In this document: in pieces, positions 1 to 7,281 of the stretch
How the letters are laid out: each line of letters begins with the position of its first letter
How positions within the stretch are numbered: the stretch's first letter is position 1
DNA from: Thermohalobaculum sp038528605
Lineage (GTDB): Bacteria > Pseudomonadota > Alphaproteobacteria > Rhodobacterales > Rhodobacteraceae
Assembly: GCA_038528605.1 (NCBI GenBank)
Contig: JBCBEP010000005.1
Span: forward strand, 1-64,000
Direction: 5' to 3'
DNA length: 64,000 nucleotides
Notes under the pieces: generated by a model
The model's database searches: none
Seen by the model: only the letters and a program-made list of their open reading frames with translations
Told to the model about the DNA's origin: nothing
Made by a program: the position numbers and the translations under genes

Positions 1-85
1 GGGCAGGCACCTCGCCAACCCGGTCAGGTCCGGAAGGAAGCAGCCGTAACGAGCCCCGCTTGGGTCGTTGTCCAGCCTCTCACCC
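1..85 (+). ncRNA. ffs: Signal recognition particle RNA (4.5S type), 5' end cut by window
   Basis: Positions 22-45 carry the conserved SRP RNA domain IV tip (GGTCAGGTCCGGAAGGAAGC followed by AGCC), the site bound by Ffh. Pyrimidine/purine-rich arms on both sides can pair into the long hairpin of the bacterial small SRP RNA. The first bases of the left arm lie outside the window, and the 3' end near 80-85 is estimated from where pairing runs out. The RNA guides ribosome-nascent chain complexes to the membrane together with Ffh and FtsY. It lies just upstream of the dnaX cluster. Confidence 0.93.
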
Positions 86-106
86 TTTCCTTCTCTCCGA
101 TGGCCT

Positions 107-784
107 TCACCGCTTACGGCGGAACCAGTTGCGCGGGTTGAGGTACTGCGCGAAGGAGAGCAGCATGTTTGCGCGCCTCGGCCAGACGGCGCAGAGCGCG
201 GAGAGAAAGAGGATCGCCGGCTCCGCCAGCCAGATGCGCCTCAGCTCGACCGGCGTGAGCAAGCGCCGTGGTCTCGATCGGCCCGAGCGGCGGCGCCCCT
301 GTGGCTCGCGCAGCTCTTTACTCTCAGAAAGTTCAGAGAAGTAGGAGATCCAGTCTGCGGGCGTGAGGCGCGCGAAGGCGACGCCGGCGGCGGCGCCGGC
401 CACGGGATCGAAGGCATAGGGGTCGTTGCCCTCCCACTGCGTCGACACCCAGGCCATGCCGGTGAAGACGCCCTCGGGGCGGGCGCCTTCGGCGACATGC
501 CAGCCAACCCAGCTTGTCCACCACAAGAGTGCCGCGAGCAGCGCCGCGTTCAGCGTGCCGCCAAGCCTGTTGCGTGCTGTGTCGATGAGGACGGGGAAGA
601 GCAGTCCCGCCGCGAGCAGAGGGTAGAGCAGCAGTACGAGGCTCGTGTCGGTGTAGTGCATCGCCATGCCGTGGCCGAGCCCGCCGAGCGCCGTCCAGCC
701 GACCGCTACCGGCCAGAAGAGGACGGGTGCCGCGGTCTTTAACCCTTTGAACGCGTTGTTGAGCGTGACGAGGCCGGCGGACAT
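107..784 (-). CDS. Hypothetical multi-spanning inner-membrane protein
   Basis: A 225-residue protein starting at the ATG at 784, behind a clear GGGGAGGG ribosome-binding site. A longer in-frame extension to 874 exists but lacks such a site. Hydrophobic stretches around residues 20-45, 50-70, 80-100 and 190-205 suggest four membrane helices. The C-terminal third is rich in Arg (a GRRRSGRSRPRR stretch), and the protein ends in basic FRRKR, expected on the cytoplasmic side. It reads toward the SRP RNA and away from dnaX. I do not recognise the family and assign no function. Confidence 0.7.
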   Translation of the reverse strand: MSAGLVTLNNAFKGLKTAAPVLFWPVAVGWTALGGLGHGMAMHYTDTSLVLLLYPLLAAGLLFPVLIDTARNRLGGTLNAALLAALLWWTSWVGWHVAEGARPEGVFTGMAWVSTQWEGNDPYAFDPVAGAAAGVAFARLTPADWISYFSELSESKELREPQGRRRSGRSRPRRLLTPVELRRIWLAEPAILFLSALCAVWPRRANMLLSFAQYLNPRNWFRRKR

Positions 785-915
785 CGACTTCCCTCCCCGC
801 AAAGAAGATAGGGCGTTTGCGCGCGGGATGCTCTTCTCTGCGCGTCGCAGTGGGCGTTCGCCTTTCAGCCTCATGCTTCTGGCGTCGCGACGCCCTCCCG
901 TGCGATGGGTTCGGC

Positions 916-2790
916 ATGGATGCTGAGACGACGGATTCGGCCTATCAGGTGCTCGCCCGGAAGTATCGCCCGGGCCATTTTCGCGACCTCATCGGGCAGG
1001 ACGCGATGGTGCAGACGCTCACCAACGCCTTCGCGCGGGACCGGATCGCCCATGCCTTCGTGCTGACGGGTGTCCGCGGCGTCGGCAAAACCACGACGGC
1101 GCGCATCATCGCCAAAGGGCTGAACTGCACCGGGCGCGGGGACGGGCCGACCGTGGACCCCTGCGGCGTGTGCTCGGCCTGTGTCTCCATCGGGGCCGGG
1201 CGGCATGTGGATGTCATCGAGATGGACGCCGCCTCGAACACCGGCGTCGACGATGTGCGCGAGATCATCGAGAGCGTGCGCTACCGGGCCGTGGAGGCGC
1301 GCTACAAGGTCTACATCGTCGACGAGGTGCACATGCTCAGCACCTCCGCCTTCAACGCGCTCCTCAAGACGCTGGAGGAGCCGCCCGAGCACGTGGTCTT
1401 CCTCTTCGCCACCACCGAGATCCGGAAGGTGCCGGTCACGGTCCTTTCCCGATGCCAGCGTTTCGACCTGCGGCGCATCGAACCGGAGGTGATGCTCTCC
1501 CATCTCGGCGCGATCGCGGAGAAGGAGGGCGCCCGGATCGGGGAGGATGCGCTCGGGCTGATTGTGCGGGCGGCCGAGGGCTCGGTGCGCGATGCGCTCT
1601 CCCTCCTCGATCAGGCGCTGGCCCATGGTGGCGCCGGGGCGGATGGCGACGGCGCTATCGACGCTGCTGCCGTGCGCGCGATGCTGGGGCTCGCGGATCG
1701 TGGGCGGCTCTTCGATCTCTTCGAGGCGGTGATGGCGGGACAGACCGCGGAGGCGCTGGCGGAGCTCGGGCGGCAGTACGCAGACGGGGCAGATCCTGCC
1801 GTGGTGCTGCGCGACCTCGCGGAGCTCACCCATTGGCTCTCGGTCCTCCGCATCTCCGACGAACTTGGCGACGACCCCACCATCCCGCCGGAGGAGCGGG
1901 ACCGGGGCAGGGCGCTCGCCAGCCGCCTCTCCATGCGGACGCTGACGCGGAGCTGGCAGATGCTCCTAAAGGCGATGGAAGAGCTTGGCCGCGCGCCCTC
2001 CGCCATCATGGCCGCCGAGATGGCGATCATCCGCCTCACCCATGTGGCGGACCTGCCGAGCCCGGAGGAGCTGATCCGCCGGCTCGAGGGCGAGGCCCAG
2101 CTGCCGCCGAGCCCCGGACCCTCCGGCGGCGGCAACGGCGCTGCCGGCGGGCGCGGCGGCGCGTCGGCGCCTGGCGCGCCCCGAGTGCAGGGCAATGCTC
2201 CATCGGGCGGAGGGCGGCCCGAGGCGCGCCTCTCGGTCGTTTCCGGTGGCGCGGCTGCCGCTGGGGCCATGCCGGCTGTGGCAGCGGCAAGCACGGCCCC
2301 GGCTTTCGCCGATCTCGAAGCGGTGGAGAGTGCGCTCGAACAGGCGCGGGAGTATCTGCTGGCGAACGAGGTGGCGACCTTTCTGCGCCCCGTCTCGCTC
2401 CGCGATGGCGTGCTGGAGACGGCGCTCGCGCCCGGATCGCCGCCCGACCTGCCAGGCAGGCTTTCGGAGGTGCTGGGGCAGGTGACCGGCCGGCGCTGGT
2501 CCGTGGTCGTCAGCACCGGCACTGGCGCCCCGAGCCTGCGCGAGGTGCGCGAGACGGCGCGGGCCGAAGCGGCCGCAGCGGCGGCGGAGCATCCACTGGT
2601 CCTCGCGGCGCTCGAGACCTTTCCGGGCGCCCGCATCGTCGGCGTCCGTCCCCTGAGCGCGGAGACGCCGGCAGCTGCGGAAGCCGCCGGGGAGGAGGCC
2701 GCGGAGGAGTGGGTCGAGGACCCGGACGCCACGCTCCTCGACGACGAGGACGACGAAGACATCACCACCGACCCCTTCGAGGAGAAGTAG
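916..2790 (+). CDS. dnaX: DNA polymerase III subunit gamma/tau
   Basis: A 624-residue clamp-loader ATPase. The Walker A motif GVRGVGKTT lies at residues 52-60, four zinc-binding cysteines at 71, 83, 86 and 89, and the Walker B/DExH motif DEVH at 136-139. A Gly/Ala/Pro-rich linker (about 395-500) is followed by a tau-type C-terminal domain and an acidic tail. The ATG at 916 gives the expected N-terminus, in which QVLARKYRP follows a short lead. The protein loads the beta clamp and couples the replisome. I saw no A-run slippery site that would indicate a programmed frameshift to gamma. ybaB starts 2 bp downstream, so the two genes are co-transcribed. Confidence 0.97.
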   Translation: MDAETTDSAYQVLARKYRPGHFRDLIGQDAMVQTLTNAFARDRIAHAFVLTGVRGVGKTTTARIIAKGLNCTGRGDGPTVDPCGVCSACVSIGAGRHVDVIEMDAASNTGVDDVREIIESVRYRAVEARYKVYIVDEVHMLSTSAFNALLKTLEEPPEHVVFLFATTEIRKVPVTVLSRCQRFDLRRIEPEVMLSHLGAIAEKEGARIGEDALGLIVRAAEGSVRDALSLLDQALAHGGAGADGDGAIDAAAVRAMLGLADRGRLFDLFEAVMAGQTAEALAELGRQYADGADPAVVLRDLAELTHWLSVLRISDELGDDPTIPPEERDRGRALASRLSMRTLTRSWQMLLKAMEELGRAPSAIMAAEMAIIRLTHVADLPSPEELIRRLEGEAQLPPSPGPSGGGNGAAGGRGGASAPGAPRVQGNAPSGGGRPEARLSVVSGGAAAAGAMPAVAAASTAPAFADLEAVESALEQAREYLLANEVATFLRPVSLRDGVLETALAPGSPPDLPGRLSEVLGQVTGRRWSVVVSTGTGAPSLREVRETARAEAAAAAAEHPLVLAALETFPGARIVGVRPLSAETPAAAEAAGEEAAEEWVEDPDATLLDDEDDEDITTDPFEEK

Positions 2791-2791
2791 C

Positions 2792-3142
2792 ATGTTCAAG
2801 GGAATGGGCGGGCTCGGCGACATGGCGAAGCTGATGGCCCAGGCCGGCGAGCTTCAGCAGAAGTTGCAGGATGCCCAGGCGCGCGTGGCCGAGATCGAGG
2901 CCGAAGGAAGCGCCGGCGCCGGCATGGTGCGCGTGCGCGCCAACGGCAAGGGCATGGTGCTGGGCCTCGAGGTTGCCGATGCGCTGATCGACGGGACCGA
3001 GGACAAGGCCGTGCTGGAGGACCTGATCGCCGCCGCGGTGAACGACGCGCTGGCCAAGGCGAAGGAGGCCGCGCAGGCGGAGATGGCGAAGGTCACCGAA
3101 GGGCTGCCGCTGCCGCCGGGCATGAAGATGCCCTTCGGCTGA
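2792..3142 (+). CDS. ybaB: YbaB/EbfC family nucleoid-associated protein
   Basis: A 116-residue protein typical in length for the YbaB/EbfC family: an N-terminal helix rich in Met, Gln and Ala (MAKLMAQAGELQQKLQDAQ), a central GAGMVRVRANGKG strand region, and a final helix. The family forms dimers that bind DNA. The dnaX-ybaB-recR order is widely conserved, and a role near replication and recombination is inferred from that. The start overlaps an AGGAGAAG ribosome-binding site that covers the dnaX stop. Its stop overlaps the next start by one base. Confidence 0.95.
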   Translation: MFKGMGGLGDMAKLMAQAGELQQKLQDAQARVAEIEAEGSAGAGMVRVRANGKGMVLGLEVADALIDGTEDKAVLEDLIAAAVNDALAKAKEAAQAEMAKVTEGLPLPPGMKMPFG

Positions 3143-4140
3143 TGACGCCGGACGACGAGCCTGCCGTGCCGGCACGACTTGCCGACAGCTTCGGCGCTGC
3201 AGCCTATGGCGGCGCCGGCTGGCAGGCGCGGGCTGCCACGCACCGTGCAGAGCTTGGCGGGCACTGGGCGGCCTGCGGCATCGAGAACGAGTGGTCGCCG
3301 CTCAAGGCCGTCCTGCTGAGCCCGCCGGGCCCCGCGCTGGGTGAGGCGGCGGCCTCGCCCGATGCGCATCAATTGCTGGCGCCCGTCGATCTCGCCCGCG
3401 CAGTGGCGGAGCATGCGGCCCTCGAAGCGCTCTACCGTGCGGAGGGGGTGTCGATCATCGCGCTCCCTGGCTCCGAGACGCATCCCAACCAGATGTTCGC
3501 GGCGGACCTTTTCGCGATGACGCCAGAGGGCGCCATCCTGGCGCGCCCGGCCTCCGAGGTGCGGGCGGGCGAGGAAGTGGCCGTTGCCGCAGCGCTCGCC
3601 GCCGCCCGGGTGCCGATCCTCGCGACGCTGACGGGCCAGGCGACGTTCGAGGGCGCGGACCTGATGTGGATAGACCCCGAGACGGTCATCGTCGGCCGCG
3701 GTTTGCGCACGACCACCGCCGCCATCGCGCAGATCGAGCGCGTGCTTGGTGGCATCGGCGTCTCGGTCCTGCCCGTCGACATGCCATGGGGCGTGATGCA
3801 TCTGATGGGGATGCTGCGGATCCTGGCGCCCGATCTTGCGGTGGCCTGGCCGCGCCGGGCGCCCCATGCGGCCGTTGCGGCGTTGATGGAGCGGGGCATG
3901 GAGGTGGTTTTCCCGCCGAGAGACCTGCCGGAAGCTGCCGTCAACAGCGGCCTCAACGTCGTGACGCTCGCGCCCCGGCGGATCGTCATGCCCTGGGTCG
4001 ACGGGGACGACGGGCTCGCCGCCATGCGCCGGTTCTACGAAGCGCATGGCGTCGAGGTGCTTGCGGCGCCGATGGGGGAGCTGCGCAAGGCGGCAGGGGC
4101 CGTCGGCTGCCTCACGGGTGTGGTCGCGCGCAGGGGCTGA
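3142..4140 (+). CDS. Amidinotransferase/arginine-deiminase-fold enzyme (DDAH-like)
   Basis: A 332-residue protein with the signature elements of the guanidino-group-modifying superfamily (arginine deiminase, dimethylarginine dimethylaminohydrolase, amidinotransferases). These are PNQMFAAD near residues 115-122, FEGADL at 169-174, a His at 220 in PWGVMHLMG and a Cys at 323 in GCLTG. Asp, His and Cys are the usual catalytic set, with Cys as nucleophile. The substrate cannot be told from the sequence; a methylated or free arginine-like compound is likely. The ATG overlaps the ybaB stop, and recR follows 10 bp after its stop, so it sits inside the ybaB-recR operon. That is an unusual place for a metabolic enzyme. 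Confidence 0.85.
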   Translation: MTPDDEPAVPARLADSFGAAAYGGAGWQARAATHRAELGGHWAACGIENEWSPLKAVLLSPPGPALGEAAASPDAHQLLAPVDLARAVAEHAALEALYRAEGVSIIALPGSETHPNQMFAADLFAMTPEGAILARPASEVRAGEEVAVAAALAAARVPILATLTGQATFEGADLMWIDPETVIVGRGLRTTTAAIAQIERVLGGIGVSVLPVDMPWGVMHLMGMLRILAPDLAVAWPRRAPHAAVAALMERGMEVVFPPRDLPEAAVNSGLNVVTLAPRRIVMPWVDGDDGLAAMRRFYEAHGVEVLAAPMGELRKAAGAVGCLTGVVARRG

Positions 4141-4150
4141 GGGGAGGGCG

Positions 4151-4756
4151 ATGCGGAACGACGACGGAACCGGCGCGCTCGAGCGCATGATCGCGCTTCT
4201 CGCGAAGCTGCCGGGCCTCGGGCCGCGTTCTGCCCGGCGGGTAGCCCTCGCGCTCCTCAAGAAGCGCGAACGCCTTTTTCTCCCGTTGCTCGAGGCGATG
4301 AACGAGGTGGCGGCGAGCGTGCGCACCTGCGAGCGGTGCGGCAATCTCGGCACTGCGCGTCTCTGCGCCATCTGCACCGATCCCGGACGGGACCCGGCGC
4401 GGCTTTGCGTGGTTGCCGAGGTTGCGGATCTTTGGGCGATCGAGCGGAGCGGTGCTTTTCGCGGGCGGTATCATGTGCTCGGCGGCCTGCTCTCGGCTCT
4501 CGATGGGGTTAGCCCTGAGACGCTGAGGATCCCGGCACTCGCAGCGCGTGTGGCCGAGGAGGGGACGGAGGAGGTGATTCTGGCCCTTGCGGCGACGATG
4601 GATGCCCAGACCACCGCGCATGTGATTCAGGATTACCTTGAAGAAACGGGGGCGACGGTAACCATTCTCGGCCGGGGCGTTCCCGTTGGCGGCGAGCTGG
4701 ATTATCTTGATGATGGAACACTTTCGGCCGCTTTGTCACAGCGTCGGACACTCTGA
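4151..4756 (+). CDS. recR: Recombination protein RecR
   Basis: A 201-residue protein of normal RecR length. It has an N-terminal helix-hairpin-helix (LPGLGPRSARR, residues 20-30), a zinc finger with Cys 60, 63, 72 and 75, and a TOPRIM domain from about 80 to 175. The C-terminal segment contains the Walker-like GRGVPVGGELDYLDDGTL. RecR acts with RecF and RecO to load RecA on gapped DNA. The ATG at 4151 follows GGGGAGGG at the end of the amidinotransferase-fold gene, so it is probably translated from the dnaX operon mRNA. A longer in-frame start at 4046 lies inside the upstream gene and is rejected. Confidence 0.97.
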   Translation: MRNDDGTGALERMIALLAKLPGLGPRSARRVALALLKKRERLFLPLLEAMNEVAASVRTCERCGNLGTARLCAICTDPGRDPARLCVVAEVADLWAIERSGAFRGRYHVLGGLLSALDGVSPETLRIPALAARVAEEGTEEVILALAATMDAQTTAHVIQDYLEETGATVTILGRGVPVGGELDYLDDGTLSAALSQRRTL

Positions 4757-4791
4757 GAGCCCCTCGGCGGCACAACCAGTCAGTGCGTACA

Positions 4792-4807
4792 TTAACGCCT
4801 TGTTAAC
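4792..4807 (+). promoter_or_regulatory. Perfect CtrA-type box TTAA-N7-TTAAC
   Basis: The sequence TTAACGCCTTGTTAAC contains TTAA, seven bases, then TTAAC. This is the full consensus bound by the cell-cycle regulator CtrA in alphaproteobacteria. It lies 36 bp after the recR stop, in non-coding DNA, where a chance match is less likely in a GC-rich genome. A TATCAA element about 12 bp downstream could be a -10 for rightward transcription. No recognisable coding sequence follows. Confidence 0.55.
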
Positions 4808-4930
4808 CGCTTCGACTTATCAAACTGTTAATCACAGCGCGGCCGGTTGGTGACGAGGGTGCCTGCGACCGGTGAGCGCCGACGTGTTCCTGTCGGCAGC
4901 AACCCGTGATGCGCGCAACCTAAAGACGAT

Positions 4931-4964
4931 TGGATGGGCCGCTTCTTCTGCAGCGGTCCATCCA
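4931..4964 (+). terminator. 12-bp hairpin, terminator-like, downstream of the CtrA box
   Basis: Positions 4931-4942 and 4953-4964 pair over 12 bp (one G-T wobble) around a 10-base loop. The following bases TCGCATTTTA give a short U-rich tail a few bases away, so intrinsic termination is possible but not textbook. Distance from the CtrA box fits a short transcript of roughly 130 nt. Confidence 0.4.
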
Positions 4965-5220
4965 TCGCATTTTAGCGAAAATGCAAGGAAAAGCGGGCTA
5001 CACAAAACGCGTGGTCCACGGCCCGGCCGGCATGGGACGACGGTGCCCGAAAGCTAGTGACGCAACGCAGTCACCCCAACCGGTGACAGTGTTGTGATCG
5101 CAGGTTGCTGTGTCGGCTTTTGGGCGCCTTCTGGGAATTCTGCAGGGTGGTGTGTCAGACCCTGCCCTAAAGGTGTACAAATTGTATCCGAACGCCGCTG
5201 CGGCGCCGCAATCCGTGCGC

Positions 5221-7281
5221 TCAGCCCAATGGTGACGAAATGCCGAGCCGGTCCATGAGCGCGCCGGCTGCGCGATGCGCTGCGGAGCCCAGCCGCTCGC
5301 TTCGTGCGATGAAGAGGCACGCTTCGGATCGTAGGATGAGGCCGTCCTCGAGCACGCGCAGGTGGTTCGCGCGCAACGTCTCCCCGGTCGTGGTAATGTC
5401 CACCAGCGCTTCGGCGGACTGGTTCTTCGGGCCGGCCTCCGTCGCGCCCTGGCTGTCGACGATCCGATAGTCCGCCACGCCGTTCGCGCGGAAGAACTGC
5501 CGCGTGAGGTTGTGGTATTTGGTGGCGATGCGGAGCGCATGGCCGTGACGGGCGCGGAAGCGCTCGGCCGCGTCATCGAGATCGGCCATCACCGTCACAT
5601 CGCGCCACCAGCCCGGGACGGCGACCACGAGATCCGCATGGCCGAAGCCCATGGGGGCCGCCAGCGTTAACCTGCCCCGCCAATCGGCGATCTTCTCCTC
5701 CACGAGGTCGAGACCGGTGACGCCGAGATGGACGAGCCCCGCTTCGAGCGCACCGGGAATTTCGCCGGCGGAGAGCATGGCGACGCCGAGGCCGGGAACG
5801 CCCTCCGCCTCCGCCGCATATTCCCGGCCGCTGCCGCTGCGCCGGATGGTGATGCCGCGCGCGGCGAACCAGGCGATCGTGTCCTCCTGCAGCCGGCCCT
5901 TGGAGGGCAGCGCCATCACGAGGTCCCCGCCGGGGATGGCGCTGGCCGCGGGCAGGCCCGGGGCGGGCAGGGCGGCCGCGAAGGGGCGCACGGGTGCCTC
6001 CGGCGCTTCCAATGCTGCCGCCTGGCCGGCGCCCTCGCGGGCCGCCAGCGCAGCCTCCGGGCGGATCATCGCGCCCACGGCGGGGATGGCGCGGCCGGCG
6101 CCGAGGCGGGCGGTCAGCGTGTCGTAGCGCCCGCCGCCCGCGAGGGAGGGGAGGTTCGGCCCGCCGGGGGCGGTGATCTCGAAGACGAAGCCGTCGTAAT
6201 ACTCCAGCGTGCGCCCGAAGCTCGCGTCGAACTGCAGCGCCTCCCCATCGAGGCCCGCGCGGTTGAAGGCGTCGAGCCGGCGCTCGAAGGCGTCGAGCGC
6301 GCCGGAGATATCCACATCCGCCGCAGCAGTGATGGCGCGCAGGCGGCTGAGGACGTCGCCGGCCTCGCCCGCGAGACCGAGCACGGCGTCGATCAGCGTC
6401 GCCTGCTCACGCGGCATGGGCGGCTCGCCTGCCGCCTCGGCAAGGGCCGATGCGCGCTCCGCCACCTCGGCGATATCGCGAAGGCCGAGGATCTCGCCAC
6501 CGGCTGCAAGATGGCGCTCCAGCGCGTCGTCCCTGGCAGCGTCCAACAGCGCGGCGCGCTCCGGCGGGGGCGGGGCGGCGGCTTGAGCAGCCTCAACGAG
6601 GCGCGCGAACCGGGCCGGGCGCCAGACATGGCGGCGCAGGCGCGCCCGGCGGCCAGCCGGCATGTCGAGCGCATCGAGGAGCGCGAAGACGATGCCGAGA
6701 TCGCCGGTCACGATGTCGAACGGGCCGGCGTCCAGCGCCTCCAGCCCCTCGAGCGTGAGGGCCAGAACCTGTGCCTCGGCCGCTGCCGGATTGGCGGCGC
6801 CGATATTCTCGATACCCGCCTGCAGGTACTCGATCGGGCGGCCGGAGCCCTGCGGCTGGCGGCGGAAGACGGGGCCGCGATAGGCGTATTTCGCCGCCCG
6901 CTCCCACCCGGCCGCGCCGTGCATGATGGCAACGGGGACGGTGAAGTCGGGGCGGAGGCACAGCTCCTCGCCGCCGCCGCCGCCGGGGAAGAGAAAGGCG
7001 CGGCCGCGCACATCCTCGCCGTAGAGCGAGAGCATGACCTCGGCCGGGAAGAGCTGGGGCGGCGAGACCTGCCGGTAGCCGGCCTGGGCGTGGAGGCGGC
7101 TGAGGGTGGCGAGCAGCGCGTCGATCTCCGCCAGCGCCGCCCCCTGCCAGGCACGGCCCGCGCGGCCGTAGCCCGTGCTTCCTGGGGTGCCCCCCTGGGT
7201 GCTGCCGGGGGCCGCGTCGGGCTCGCCGCTATCGAAGGGGAAGCCCGCCGCGGCGCCGGTATCGCGGAGATCGCCGATCAT
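5221..7281 (-). CDS. hisZ-hisG: Fused ATP phosphoribosyltransferase: HisZ regulatory domain + HisG catalytic domain
   Basis: A single 686-residue frame carries two normally separate proteins. Residues about 45-410 are HisZ, a HisS-like domain lacking tRNA charging: PDFTVPVA, RGPVFRRQPQG, AGIENIG and AGGGRYDTL are visible. Residues 411-450 form an Ala/Pro-rich linker. Residues about 452-686 are short-form HisG: ALPSKGRLQEDT at 457-468, LSAGEIP at 503, and the PRPP-binding VDITTTGETLRANHL at 627-641. Together they catalyse the first step of histidine synthesis, ATP + PRPP to phosphoribosyl-ATP. No Met lies in the linker; the first HisG-region Met (456) is inside its first strand. The start overlaps the hisS stop by 4 bp. 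Residues 1-45 are a low-complexity lead. Confidence 0.93.
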   Translation of the reverse strand: MIGDLRDTGAAAGFPFDSGEPDAAPGSTQGGTPGSTGYGRAGRAWQGAALAEIDALLATLSRLHAQAGYRQVSPPQLFPAEVMLSLYGEDVRGRAFLFPGGGGGEELCLRPDFTVPVAIMHGAAGWERAAKYAYRGPVFRRQPQGSGRPIEYLQAGIENIGAANPAAAEAQVLALTLEGLEALDAGPFDIVTGDLGIVFALLDALDMPAGRRARLRRHVWRPARFARLVEAAQAAAPPPPERAALLDAARDDALERHLAAGGEILGLRDIAEVAERASALAEAAGEPPMPREQATLIDAVLGLAGEAGDVLSRLRAITAAADVDISGALDAFERRLDAFNRAGLDGEALQFDASFGRTLEYYDGFVFEITAPGGPNLPSLAGGGRYDTLTARLGAGRAIPAVGAMIRPEAALAAREGAGQAAALEAPEAPVRPFAAALPAPGLPAASAIPGGDLVMALPSKGRLQEDTIAWFAARGITIRRSGSGREYAAEAEGVPGLGVAMLSAGEIPGALEAGLVHLGVTGLDLVEEKIADWRGRLTLAAPMGFGHADLVVAVPGWWRDVTVMADLDDAAERFRARHGHALRIATKYHNLTRQFFRANGVADYRIVDSQGATEAGPKNQSAEALVDITTTGETLRANHLRVLEDGLILRSEACLFIARSERLGSAAHRAAGALMDRLGISSPLG

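Larger units (their letters stand above)
4757..5220. other. Non-coding gap between recR and hisZG with regulatory elements
   Basis: This 464-bp gap separates two genes that read toward each other. It is more AT-rich than its surroundings near 4790-4835. It contains the CtrA-type box at 4792 and a hairpin at 4931, listed separately. An open frame of 61 codons (from a GTG at 4872) has no good ribosome-binding site and an unremarkable composition, so I do not call it a gene. A weak hairpin (GTCACC/GGTGAC near 5071-5088) could end hisZG transcription. Confidence 0.6.

Noticed and set aside
916..2790. Programmed frameshift in dnaX to give gamma
   Set aside because: No A-run slippery heptamer or adjacent stem-loop was found.
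4872..5057. 61-codon frame after recR
   Set aside because: No ribosome-binding site, odd composition, and it runs over the hairpin at 4931; better explained as non-coding.
5071..5088. Hairpin GTCACC/GGTGAC near the end of hisZG
   Set aside because: Only a 6-bp stem without a U tract on the minus strand; not listed as a terminator.
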